DNA from: Empedobacter stercoris
GTDB taxonomy: Bacteria > Bacteroidota > Bacteroidia > Flavobacteriales > Weeksellaceae
Direction of reading: 5' to 3'
DNA length: 60,617 nucleotides
Assembly (NCBI RefSeq): GCF_020281205.1
Contig: NZ_JACXZC010000018.1
Span: forward strand, 1-60,617
Position numbers and translations under genes: made by a program. Shown one piece after another: positions 47,520 to 55,834 of this stretch. Every line of letters starts with the position of its first letter. Positions within the stretch are counted from its first letter, which is position 1. The notes under the pieces are model-generated. The model saw nothing but the letters and a program-made list of their open reading frames with translations, searched no databases and was not told where the DNA came from.

Positions 47520-49202
47520 TTATTTGTTTACTTTTGCCCAAGTATCTTTTAGGGTTACAGTTCTGTTGAAAACTAATTTATTTTCAGAAGAATCACGATC
47601 CAAAGCAAAATATCCAATGCGTTGAAATTGGAATTTATCTTCTACTTTAGCGTTTTTCAGCGCTGGTTCAGCGAATCCATTTTTAACCGTTAATGAGTTT
47701 GGGTTAACAAATTGTAAGAAGTCAACATCTTTCTCTGCATCCGGAGATTCTACTGTAAATAAGCGATCGTATTCGCGAACTTCGATTGGAATATTTTCTG
47801 TTGCAGATACCCAATGTAATGTTCCTTTTACTTTACGTTTAGACGCTTCAGTTCCACTTCCAGATTTTGTTTCTGGATCATAAGTAGCGAAAATTGTTGT
47901 AATGTTTCCTTCAGCATCTTTTTCAACTCGTTCTGCTTTAATAAAGTAGGCACCTTTCAAACGAACTTCGTTTCCTAATGATAAACGGAAGAATTTTTTA
48001 GGCGCTTCTTCCATAAAATCTTCACGTTCAATATAAATTTCACGAGTAAAAGGTACGATGCGAGATCCCGCAGTTTCATCTTCTGGATTATTCTCAATTT
48101 CTAATTCCTCAACTTGTCCTTCTGGATAGTTTTCGATAATTACTTTAACTGGATCAATTACAGCAAAAACACGTGGTGCTATTTTATTTAAATGATCACG
48201 AACAGAGAATTCCAATAACGAAATATCCAATACATTATCACGTTTTGCAACACCAGCAGTATTCCAGAAGTTCTTGATAGATTCTGGTGTGTACCCACGA
48301 CGACGTAAACCTGAAATAGTTGGCATACGTGGATCATCCCAACCTGTTACAACTCCTTCTTGTACCAATTTCATTAATTTACGCTTACTTGTAATCATGT
48401 ACGAAACATTACCACGAGCAAATTCGCGTTGTTTTGGTTTTTGAGGTTGATTCGGTAACTCAACATTATTCGCATACCATTCATATAAATCACGGTGATT
48501 TTTGAATTCTAACGAACATAATGAATGTGAGATTCCTTCGATATAATCAGATTCTCCATGTGTCCAGTCGTACATCGGGTACATTTTCCATGTGTCTCCA
48601 GTACGGTGATGAGGACGTTTTAAAATACGATACATCACAGGGTCACGCATGTTCATATTCGGAGAAGTCATGTCAATTTTTGCACGTAAAACATGTGTTC
48701 CTTCTTCAAATTCGCCTGCTTTCATTCGTTCGAAAATCGCTAAATTTTCTTCAACAGAACGGTTTCTATAAGGAGATTCGATTCCAGGTTCAAACGGTGT
48801 TTTACGTTGTTCATTAATTACTTCTGAAGATTGATCGTCTATGTACGCTTTTCCTTCTTTGATTAATTGAACAGCCCAATCGTAAAGCTGCTGGAAATAA
48901 TCAGAAGCATAACGTTCTTCAGCCCACTCGAAACCTAACCATTTCACATCTTCGCGGATAGAATCTACGAATTCTTGTTCTTCTTTGTCAGGATTAGTGT
49001 CATCAAAACGTAAGTTTACAGGCGCATTGTAACGTTGTCCTAAACCAAAGTTTAAACAGATTGCTTTTGCGTGCCCGATGTGCAAATAACCATTTGGTTC
49101 TGGTGGGAAACGAAAACGTAAATTTTCTTTTGGCATCCCATTAGCTAAATCATCTTCAATGATTTGCTCGATAAAATTCAATGATTTTTTTTCTTCTTCC
49201 AT
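47520..49202 (-). CDS. glnS: Glutaminyl-tRNA synthetase
   Basis: GlnRS charges tRNA-Gln directly. The 560-aa class I enzyme has RFPPEPNGYLHIGHAKAI (HIGH motif near 38-41), then DDTNPDKEEQEFVDSI and YDWTHGESDYIEGISHSLC. The KMSKS-like region is MITSKRKLMKLV (near 275), and two C-terminal beta-barrel anticodon-binding domains follow (about 345-560). The sequence is GlnRS rather than GluRS (catalytic and barrel features). Its presence means the cell need not depend on the amidotransferase route for tRNA-Gln. It has its own promoter box 21 nt upstream and terminator downstream. Confidence 0.96.
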   Translation of the reverse strand: MEEEKKSLNFIEQIIEDDLANGMPKENLRFRFPPEPNGYLHIGHAKAICLNFGLGQRYNAPVNLRFDDTNPDKEEQEFVDSIREDVKWLGFEWAEERYASDYFQQLYDWAVQLIKEGKAYIDDQSSEVINEQRKTPFEPGIESPYRNRSVEENLAIFERMKAGEFEEGTHVLRAKIDMTSPNMNMRDPVMYRILKRPHHRTGDTWKMYPMYDWTHGESDYIEGISHSLCSLEFKNHRDLYEWYANNVELPNQPQKPKQREFARGNVSYMITSKRKLMKLVQEGVVTGWDDPRMPTISGLRRRGYTPESIKNFWNTAGVAKRDNVLDISLLEFSVRDHLNKIAPRVFAVIDPVKVIIENYPEGQVEELEIENNPEDETAGSRIVPFTREIYIEREDFMEEAPKKFFRLSLGNEVRLKGAYFIKAERVEKDAEGNITTIFATYDPETKSGSGTEASKRKVKGTLHWVSATENIPIEVREYDRLFTVESPDAEKDVDFLQFVNPNSLTVKNGFAEPALKNAKVEDKFQFQRIGYFALDRDSSENKLVFNRTVTLKDTWAKVNK

Positions 49203-49223
49203 TTTTAATTACGATTGAGTTTG

Positions 49224-49231
49224 CAAAGGTA
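49224..49231 (-). promoter_or_regulatory. -7 box (TACCTTTG) for glnS
   Basis: The minus strand reads TACCTTTG, an exact TAnnTTTG match, 21 nt before the glnS ATG. No -33 TTTG is at the right distance. Confidence 0.55.
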
Positions 49232-49331
49232 CGAAATTGACAATAAATATAATGTCGAAAACTTCGGATTTTACAATCAGAAAAACTCAATTAAAAAATA
49301 GAAGTAAATAAAAGATTTACGATGAGAGGTA

Positions 49332-49856
49332 TTACCCCAAATAAATTTCTAATAAACCGTCAGGAAGATTAATAAGCATTGCTTTTTCGTCGCGATTCAC
49401 TTCAAGAATCCATTCGTCAATCATCGGAATTAAGATTTCTTTTCCGTTTGCATCCACTTCGAAATAAGCTTGAGCAGCAGAATCGTTGACAGATTTTATC
49501 GTTCCAACTTCTGTATTTGTTTGGTCGTAAATCGTAAAACCAACAATTTCGTGGTAATAAAAATCTGTTCCAGAAAGTTCTGGTAACGATTTTAGAGGTA
49601 AATAAAGTTCACGATTGATTAACTTGTCGACTTCTTCGTCTTCAATATCTTCAAACTTTACTAATAATTTTGTGCCTTGATAAGGCTGAGAGGTTTCAAA
49701 AAAAAATGGAACCAGTGTACCATCTTTCTCGATGAACACTGCTTCCAAAGTATCGTATAATTCTGGTTCGTCCGTGTCCAAATGAATGATTAAATTACCC
49801 TTGAAACCGTGTCTCTTTGTAATTTTACCTAAATAGTAGCAATCATTTTTTGTCAT
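49332..49856 (-). CDS. rimM: Ribosome maturation factor RimM
   Basis: RimM helps assemble the 30S head and binds S19. The 174-aa protein has the N-terminal barrel (about 5-90, with YYLGKITKRHGFKGNLIIHLDTDE). The PRC-barrel domain follows (about 95-170, with EIVGFTIYDQTNTEVGTI and KEILIPMIDEWILEV). It lies 24 nt after rpsP on the same strand, the usual rpsP-rimM arrangement. Length is normal. Confidence 0.95.
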   Translation of the reverse strand: MTKNDCYYLGKITKRHGFKGNLIIHLDTDEPELYDTLEAVFIEKDGTLVPFFFETSQPYQGTKLLVKFEDIEDEEVDKLINRELYLPLKSLPELSGTDFYYHEIVGFTIYDQTNTEVGTIKSVNDSAAQAYFEVDANGKEILIPMIDEWILEVNRDEKAMLINLPDGLLEIYLG

Positions 49857-49880
49857 CTGGAACTTCTCTGAACTTAAAAA

Positions 49881-50408
49881 TTATTCTTCTGTAGCAACTT
49901 CTTCAGTTGTACCTTCTGCTTCTTCAGCAGGAGTTTCTTCCGCTTGTGCAGCAGCTTCAGCTTCCTGAGCAGCTTTTACACGCGCATCATTAACAGCTTT
50001 TTCAGCTTCTAATGCAGCAGCTTTAGCAGCAGCAGCACCTGAAGTTAAACCGTCTTTTTTAGCTTGAACTTTTGCATCTTTAGCTTCTAACCAAGCTTCA
50101 AAACGTTTTTCAGCTTCTTCTTGAGAAAATGCTCCTTTAGCAACACCACCTAATAAGTGTTTTTTCATGTAAGCACCTTTGTAAGATAATAAAGCTTTAG
50201 CAGTATTAGATGGCTCAGCACCTGTTTGTAACCATTCTACAGCTGAATCAATGTTTAATTCAATTGTTGCAGGGTTAGTAATTGGGTTGTAAGTACCTAA
50301 TTTTTCGATGAAACGACCATCACGTTTTGCTCTTGAGTCAGCAACTACGATGTGAAAGAATGGTTTTCCTTTACGACCATGTCTTTGTAATCTAATTCTT
50401 GTAGCCAT
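49881..50408 (-). CDS. rpsP: 30S ribosomal protein S16 with acidic C-terminal extension
   Basis: S16 is an early-binding protein of the 30S subunit. Residues 1-80 are the S16 core, starting ATRIRLQRHGRKGKPFFHIV, with DGRFIEKLGTYNP. Beyond that is a tail of about 95 residues, first helical and basic and then rich in alanine and glutamate (EAEAAAQAEETPAEEAEG). Long tails are known in Bacteroidota S16 proteins. The gene heads an rpsP-rimM operon with a promoter box 50 nt upstream. Confidence 0.96.
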   Translation of the reverse strand: MATRIRLQRHGRKGKPFFHIVVADSRAKRDGRFIEKLGTYNPITNPATIELNIDSAVEWLQTGAEPSNTAKALLSYKGAYMKKHLLGGVAKGAFSQEEAEKRFEAWLEAKDAKVQAKKDGLTSGAAAAKAAALEAEKAVNDARVKAAQEAEAAAQAEETPAEEAEGTTEEVATEE

Positions 50409-50458
50409 AGTATAACTAATTATTTGGGGAACTCGTCCCGTTTTACAAATTTGAGGTG

Positions 50459-50466
50459 CAAATATA
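50459..50466 (-). promoter_or_regulatory. -7 box (TATATTTG) for rpsP-rimM
   Basis: This exact TAnnTTTG match on the minus strand leaves a leader of about 50 nt. The leader contains a short GGGA / TCCC hairpin near 50426-50440. No -33 TTTG is seen. Confidence 0.58.
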
Positions 50467-50578
50467 CAATTTTTTTATAAATAATTCTTTTAAAAGTGAT
50501 GATTAAATTAATTCTGAAGATTCAAGTTTGTTGAATAACGATTCTGATGTACTTTTAAACTCGAAAATATTTTTTAGC

Positions 50579-51178
50579 ATGAATAAAAAAGACATACTTG
50601 CTCAAACACAAGCTTATATCAAGAAAACCTTTTTAGATGAAGGAACTGGACACGATTATTTTCATATCGAACGTGTAGTAACGAACGCTAAAAAGATTTT
50701 AGAAACTGAAGATGCAGACCCTTTTTTAGTCGAATTAGCTGCTTGGACACATGATATTGGTGATTATAAATTGCATGATGGAGTAGATAAATCTGAAAAG
50801 TTAATTAGATCGTTTTTAGCATCTATTCGGGTTGAGGAAGAAACGATTGTACGTATTTTAGAAATTGTTTCGCAAGTTTCGTTTAGTAAAGGAAATAAAC
50901 CAACAACAATAGAAGCAGAAATAGTGCAAGATGCTGATCGTTTGGATGCAATTGGAGCTGTCGGAATTGCGCGTTGTTTTGCTTATGGTGGGAGCGTAGG
51001 CAGCATTTTGTATAATCCGTATGATAACTCGAAAGATGCATCAAGTGTACAACATTTTTATGATAAATTATTTAGATTAAAAGATTTGATGAACACTAAA
51101 ACAGCAAAACAAATTGCAGAAAAACGTCATCTATACATGGAGAATTTTATTCAAGAATTTTATCAAGAAGTTAAATAA
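50579..51178 (+). CDS. HD-domain phosphohydrolase
   Basis: This 199-aa metal-dependent phosphohydrolase has HDYFHIERV (near 22-30), the HD pair in WTHDIGDYK (near 57), and a late aspartate in IVQDADRLDAIGAVG (near 120). This pattern matches small stand-alone HD hydrolases that cleave nucleotides or similar phosphates. I chose the ATG at 50579. The frame extends to a TTG at 50528, but the family starts near KKDILAQTQAY. It is 7 nt upstream of the next gene, with probable cotranscription. The substrate is unknown. Confidence 0.87.
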   Translation: MNKKDILAQTQAYIKKTFLDEGTGHDYFHIERVVTNAKKILETEDADPFLVELAAWTHDIGDYKLHDGVDKSEKLIRSFLASIRVEEETIVRILEIVSQVSFSKGNKPTTIEAEIVQDADRLDAIGAVGIARCFAYGGSVGSILYNPYDNSKDASSVQHFYDKLFRLKDLMNTKTAKQIAEKRHLYMENFIQEFYQEVK

Positions 51179-51185
51179 ATCAATA

Positions 51186-52031
51186 ATGAAACAAATAATT
51201 ACAACTTTTTTAATGGTGTCATGTTCTTTCGTAGGATTTGCTCAAGAAACATTTCAATTCAAACTGAAATATCACCCAGAATCATCCTATCAAATGGACA
51301 TGGATATGCAGATGAACATGCAGATGCAAATGGCAGGTGACGAAAAACTTTCGAATGAATTGAGTCAAGTGGAAACTAAAATGGACATGAGTTTTCAAAC
51401 TTTAACCGTTACAAAAGAAATGGATAAAGAAGGTGATTTACCTTTCGAAATTTTTTACAAAAAGTTAGATTCTAAAATGAATGTCAATGGACAAGAAATT
51501 CCAATGGATCAAGATGCTATAACAAAAGAATTGTTAAAAATCAAGATTAATGGTATTGAGAACGAGAAAGGAAGACAATATTCATCGGATGAAATGACAG
51601 GGGATTTATCGAACATGAAAGATTTGTACGATAATATGATGAATTCGATGTCTATGTTTATGATTTTTCCAAAAGAAACTTTTAAGATTGGGGATATGCA
51701 CGAAGTGATAATTCCTTTCAAAATGCCTTTGCAACAAGGTGTTGATATCGAGATGAATATTAAAGGAGTGTATAAATTACTAAAAATTGCAGATGGAAAA
51801 GCTTATTTTGATGTAGAAATGACTTCGGTTGGTAACATAAAAATGCCAAGTCAGTTAAATATTAACTTTGACGAGTACAAATTAAACGGAAGTTTAACGA
51901 TGAATGTTTTCGATCAAAACATTAACGAATCAACTTTTTCTGGACCAATGAGTATGACAATGGAGGTCAATAACATGAAAATCAAAATGATTTCTCAAAA
52001 TAATTACCGAACTAAAACATCAAAATTGTAA
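51186..52031 (+). CDS. Secreted Met-rich protein, DUF6263-like
   Basis: This 281-aa protein has a signal peptide (about 1-20, ending GFAQ) and a beta-rich body resembling DUF6263-type secreted proteins. The N-terminal part has an unusual methionine run (MDMDMQMNMQMQM, near 37-49), and methionines stay frequent throughout (for example MMNSMSMFMIF). Such spacing can bind Cu(I) or Ag(I) in known proteins, but no such role is shown here. The start at 51186 gives a proper signal peptide; an upstream in-frame ATG at 51114 lies inside the HD gene. It precedes the S41 peptidase by 25 nt. Confidence 0.75.
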   Translation: MKQIITTFLMVSCSFVGFAQETFQFKLKYHPESSYQMDMDMQMNMQMQMAGDEKLSNELSQVETKMDMSFQTLTVTKEMDKEGDLPFEIFYKKLDSKMNVNGQEIPMDQDAITKELLKIKINGIENEKGRQYSSDEMTGDLSNMKDLYDNMMNSMSMFMIFPKETFKIGDMHEVIIPFKMPLQQGVDIEMNIKGVYKLLKIADGKAYFDVEMTSVGNIKMPSQLNINFDEYKLNGSLTMNVFDQNINESTFSGPMSMTMEVNNMKIKMISQNNYRTKTSKL

Positions 52032-52056
52032 CTTTCTATCTTTTATAAGAATACCA

Positions 52057-53640
52057 ATGAAATTAACGTCTCTTTTTACTTATTTGTTTCTCTTTTTAAT
52101 GTGTAGTTGTGTTTCTGTGGAGAAATACAATGCACATATTGATAAAAAAATCCCTGCAAATAAGCTAAAGAAAGACGTTGATTTTGCCTACAAAAAATTA
52201 AAAAGATATCATCCAAAATTGGATATGTATCTTGCTCAAAATGAATTAGATTTTAAAGTTGATAGTTTAAAAAAGACCCTTACAAAATCATTGAAACCAA
52301 ATGATTTTTACATTAAGTTTTTTCCGATTTTCGAAAGTTTAGAGCACGGACATACATATATTTATCCGATTTATAAACGATTGAATAAAAAGGAAATAAA
52401 GCAATACAAAGATTCAAAGTCAGCGTTTAATGATTATAGTTTCTTTTGGAAAAATGATTCAGTTTTTTTGATACATGATCAGTCTAAAATAAATCCAATA
52501 AATCCTGGTTCAGCATTAGTTTTTATAGATAATATTCCAACAAAATATCTATACGATAAATACAAAAAAAGCATTTTTGGCGATGGAAAAAACACCACTT
52601 TTACAGATAATGTATTCAACCGAACATTTTTGAATTATGTTACATTAGAGCAGGGGATTAAAGATTCAGTCGAACTTACTTTTTTAATGGGGAATAAGCC
52701 AATCCGAAAAAAAACATTCAGGACTTATCCCAAATCAAAAGAAACTGAGAAAAAGGAACTTCCAAAAATCACCAAAGAACAAAAGCAAATCGACCGAAAA
52801 GTTCGAATTAAGCAAAAAACGTATGGATACTCCAAAAATTCGGCAGCTTATTCCAAAGATTTATCTTTTCCTACGAACGACAGTACTATTGCAGTGCTAA
52901 AAGTAACTGATTTTAGAAAAGGTAAGGTACAAGAGCTATATAAAGAAGTTTTTACAGATATCAAAAATCATAAAGTTCAAAACTTGGTATTGGATCTTCG
53001 CAATAATGGGGGAGGATTCATCAAAGATGCACATTATTTGTATGCATATTTGGTCGATGATTCGAAGTCTTTTTTAGGTGAAAAAATTGTTGCCAATAAG
53101 ACTTCATTTGGAAAATCATTGTACAATATTTTTCCCACTTATACCTACCCGATACTTTGGTTGGGATCTGGTTATACCTACTTTGCAACATCCAAAAATT
53201 CGGACAATGAATACGAATTAAACATACCTTTCTCGTTTGTAAAAATAGACAAATCGCTTATTTACAAAGGGAATTTGTATGTGATGATCAATGGAGGATC
53301 GTATTCCGCTTCTTCGCTTATTTCGGCGAATCTTCAACTCAAGAATCGTGCATTTTTTGTTGGAGAAGAAACTGGAGGCGATTTTAATGGAACGGTGGCT
53401 GGTTTGATGCCTAAGTTTACGTTACCTCATTCAAAACTACAAATGTCGGTGGGAACAGTTTATCTTTCGCCTATCGAAAAGCGAGAAGAAATGGGACATG
53501 GTGTATTTCCAAATAAAGAAATTAAAACGACTTTAGAAGATCGTATAAAAAATATTGATCCGCAATTGCGATGGATCATTACAGATGTGAAACAGAACAA
53601 TAAAGCCTTACGTCAAATTATAACTAATACTACCCCTTAA
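52057..53640 (+). CDS. S41-family (tail-specific) serine peptidase lipoprotein
   Basis: This 527-aa protein has a lipoprotein-like signal (cysteine in MCSC near 18) and an S41 peptidase domain. NLVLDLRNNGGGF (near 310), GGSYSASS (near 414, with the nucleophile serine in the middle) and GEETGG (near 437) are typical. In this family a lysine or a Ser-His-Glu set completes catalysis. A lysine-rich insert lies near 225-260. No clear PDZ domain is visible. It is probably periplasmic or surface-bound. Its stop overlaps the next gene start by one base (TAATG), so the two are coupled. Substrate unknown. Confidence 0.85.
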   Translation: MKLTSLFTYLFLFLMCSCVSVEKYNAHIDKKIPANKLKKDVDFAYKKLKRYHPKLDMYLAQNELDFKVDSLKKTLTKSLKPNDFYIKFFPIFESLEHGHTYIYPIYKRLNKKEIKQYKDSKSAFNDYSFFWKNDSVFLIHDQSKINPINPGSALVFIDNIPTKYLYDKYKKSIFGDGKNTTFTDNVFNRTFLNYVTLEQGIKDSVELTFLMGNKPIRKKTFRTYPKSKETEKKELPKITKEQKQIDRKVRIKQKTYGYSKNSAAYSKDLSFPTNDSTIAVLKVTDFRKGKVQELYKEVFTDIKNHKVQNLVLDLRNNGGGFIKDAHYLYAYLVDDSKSFLGEKIVANKTSFGKSLYNIFPTYTYPILWLGSGYTYFATSKNSDNEYELNIPFSFVKIDKSLIYKGNLYVMINGGSYSASSLISANLQLKNRAFFVGEETGGDFNGTVAGLMPKFTLPHSKLQMSVGTVYLSPIEKREEMGHGVFPNKEIKTTLEDRIKNIDPQLRWIITDVKQNNKALRQIITNTTP

Positions 53641-54692
53641 TGTTCTCAAAATTTTTTAATCCCAAGCAAGAAACCAACGCAGCAGACGGTACAGATTATC
53701 TGAAAATATTCAAATCAATTTTTGAATTTTATGAACAGGATGATGAATTCAATTATCGTACAAAAGTGATCGGTACGGAGGGTTTTTGTGAATTGAATTA
53801 TTATTTAATTCCCAATGCATTTGATTTAGAAAATCAATTAATTCCAAACGGCATTTCTACCTATGAAGATTTATATGCGATCATCGCTCCTAAAATTAAC
53901 TTTTCGACAGTAGAACCGAATTATTTTGATGAAAACTCCGTTAATTTCTTACATCTGTTTTTTAAAACTTCTCATCCAGAAAATAAATTTCAATGGATTA
54001 ATCACGATTTTTTAATCTTTTGTGGATATCAAGATTCCGATGAAATCAATGTGTATGAGGTGCTTTATTCGTCACAATTTGATACCGATTTTATTGATTT
54101 TTGGCAAAAAGCCGAACCGTGTAGTTTGATTTTACCCATAAATTCCGATCACGCGGAAGCGCTTGAAAAGGTAGAAGATGTGTTGTTAGGATTGTGTCAA
54201 ACGATGGGCATACCTCATTTGGATAAAATGTTCAAAGATGCTACAAAAGAAGTGTATTATGAAGTCAATGAACAATTGTATGCTAATTTATTGAAATTGA
54301 TTAATCCGTTGACCGATGAATCAGAAGTCTTGCATCGCGCAAAAAAATTACATCAAAAATTGGTAGTGGATGAAATGGAAGACGAGGGCGATAATGCCGA
54401 TTTACTTTTAGAATTCTATTGGCAATCGGATTGGAAATTTGAGTTTGAAGATCTTGAAGATTTTATTGCTTCAGCAGTCGATCAACCGTTACAAATCGAA
54501 ATTCCAGAAGATACTTATTCAGCCGATTTGTTTCCTTACATTCAATTGTATCTAAAGCAAAATGGTAAAATCTTGATGAATTATAATTCGTTTGGAGATA
54601 GCTATTTTTTCTTTATAATTGATGTAAAAGATGTCGATGAGGTGATCAACCAAGCTTATTTTGCAGGAATACATCTTGAAGTGGCAGAGTAA
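53640..54692 (+). CDS. Acidic cytosolic protein of unknown function (possibly DUF6630-like)
   Basis: I do not recognise this 350-aa protein with certainty. It is acidic, with no signal peptide or membrane helix. The C-terminal 70 residues (FPYIQLYLKQNGKILMNYNS, then GDSYFFFIIDVKD) look like a small alpha/beta module that could be DUF6630-like. Regions near 60-130 and 245-260 are rich in Asp and Glu. It is translationally coupled to the S41 peptidase upstream. It ends 12 nt before the convergent apbE stop with no hairpin between them. Confidence 0.65.
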   Translation: MFSKFFNPKQETNAADGTDYLKIFKSIFEFYEQDDEFNYRTKVIGTEGFCELNYYLIPNAFDLENQLIPNGISTYEDLYAIIAPKINFSTVEPNYFDENSVNFLHLFFKTSHPENKFQWINHDFLIFCGYQDSDEINVYEVLYSSQFDTDFIDFWQKAEPCSLILPINSDHAEALEKVEDVLLGLCQTMGIPHLDKMFKDATKEVYYEVNEQLYANLLKLINPLTDESEVLHRAKKLHQKLVVDEMEDEGDNADLLLEFYWQSDWKFEFEDLEDFIASAVDQPLQIEIPEDTYSADLFPYIQLYLKQNGKILMNYNSFGDSYFFFIIDVKDVDEVINQAYFAGIHLEVAE

Positions 54693-54704
54693 AAGTGCTG
54701 TCGA

Positions 54705-55706
54705 TTATTTGAGTTTCTTTTTAATTTTTTTGTAGTTCTTCGAACGAATGATTTTTCCGTTATCGGTAATCAATAAAGCGGCATACTCTTTTTGTTGATT
54801 GATGAAAGCTAATCCTTTTTCTTTCCCTAAAACCATGATAGACGTAGAGAAACCATTGCACATTTCGGCATTTGGTCCAATCACGGTTACACCGGTTAAC
54901 CCAGTAGAAGGCATACCTGTTTTGGGATTGATGATGTGGGAATAGCGAATTCCGTCAATTAAAATAAATTTTTCGTAATCGCCAGATGTAGTAACAGCAG
55001 CATTTTTCATAACTAAAATATCTGCCATTTTAAAGCGTTTGAACGGGTTTGTAATTCCAATTTTCCAAGGTTCACCATTTGGTTGATTTCCCCAAGTTGT
55101 CATATCACCAGAGGCATCTATAATACCAGCTTGTATTCCTAAATTTTGCATATAAGTTCGCGCTTTTTGTGCTGCATAGCCTTTTCCTGTTGATCCAAAA
55201 CCGATTTTCATTCCAGCTTTTTTTAAGAAAATAGTCGAATTTTTTTCATCAAGTAAGATGTTTTGATAACCAACTTTTTCAATCGCTTTTTTGATTTCAT
55301 TTTCTGTTGGAATTTCTTCCATCGTGCCATCAAATTTCCAAACTTTGTCCATTGCTGCAAAACTAATATCAAAAGCTCCATTGGTAAGTTGAGAAAAATA
55401 AATTGCTCTTTTTGTCAATTCAAAAACTTCTCGATCAACTTTTATTGGTTTGATTCCTGCATTTTGATTGACTTGAGAAACCTGTGAAGTTGGTTTCCAA
55501 TCTGAAATTAATTCTTCGATTCTAATCATTTCATCAATTGCTTTGTTAATATTTTTTTCGGCAGAAATAGAATCTTTATCAACCAAAGTAATTTGAAAAC
55601 GACTTCCCATCAAAATTGTGTCTCTAACTCCGACCGTTTGAGCATTCGTCGGAATTAGAGCATACAATAGTATAAAAGTGAATATATTTTTTAGAAATGA
55701 TTTCAT
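54705..55706 (-). CDS. apbE: FAD:protein FMN transferase (ApbE)
   Basis: ApbE moves FMN from FAD onto a Ser or Thr of a target protein outside the cytosol, making flavoproteins with covalently bound FMN. The 333-aa protein has a signal peptide (about 1-22), DTILMGSRFQITL, SDWKPTSQVSQVNQNAG, NGAFDIS near 112-118, GKGYAAQKA near 178, and the acidic IIDASGDMTTWGN region that binds Mg2+ and FAD. It follows the PepSY reductase on the same strand by 128 nt, with a hairpin between them, so it may have its own transcript. A DUF2271 protein two genes upstream is a candidate target. Confidence 0.94.
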   Translation of the reverse strand: MKSFLKNIFTFILLYALIPTNAQTVGVRDTILMGSRFQITLVDKDSISAEKNINKAIDEMIRIEELISDWKPTSQVSQVNQNAGIKPIKVDREVFELTKRAIYFSQLTNGAFDISFAAMDKVWKFDGTMEEIPTENEIKKAIEKVGYQNILLDEKNSTIFLKKAGMKIGFGSTGKGYAAQKARTYMQNLGIQAGIIDASGDMTTWGNQPNGEPWKIGITNPFKRFKMADILVMKNAAVTTSGDYEKFILIDGIRYSHIINPKTGMPSTGLTGVTVIGPNAEMCNGFSTSIMVLGKEKGLAFINQQKEYAALLITDNGKIIRSKNYKKIKKKLK

Positions 55707-55756
55707 TTTCTAATTATTATGATGTGATCCTGAATCAAGTTTAGGAAGACTTTTAA

Positions 55757-55784
55757 AAATGTTAAGCTGAATTTATTTCAGCTT
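55757..55784 (-). terminator. Possible terminator or attenuator between the PepSY reductase and apbE
   Basis: The stem AAGCTGAA / TTCAGCTT (8 bp, 5-nt loop) on the minus strand is followed by AACATTTTT, a weak U-tract. It may end or reduce transcription before apbE. The rest of the 128-nt gap shows no feature. Confidence 0.5.
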
Positions 55785-55834
55785 CTCATTCTTTAAATTA
55801 TTCCATTCACACATTCTCGAATCAACTCATTTAA

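Noticed and set aside
49881-50130. Repetitive GCAGC/GCTTC sequence as a tandem repeat or mobile signal
   Set aside because: It encodes the Ala/Glu-rich tail of S16 and reflects biased amino-acid use, not a DNA repeat element.
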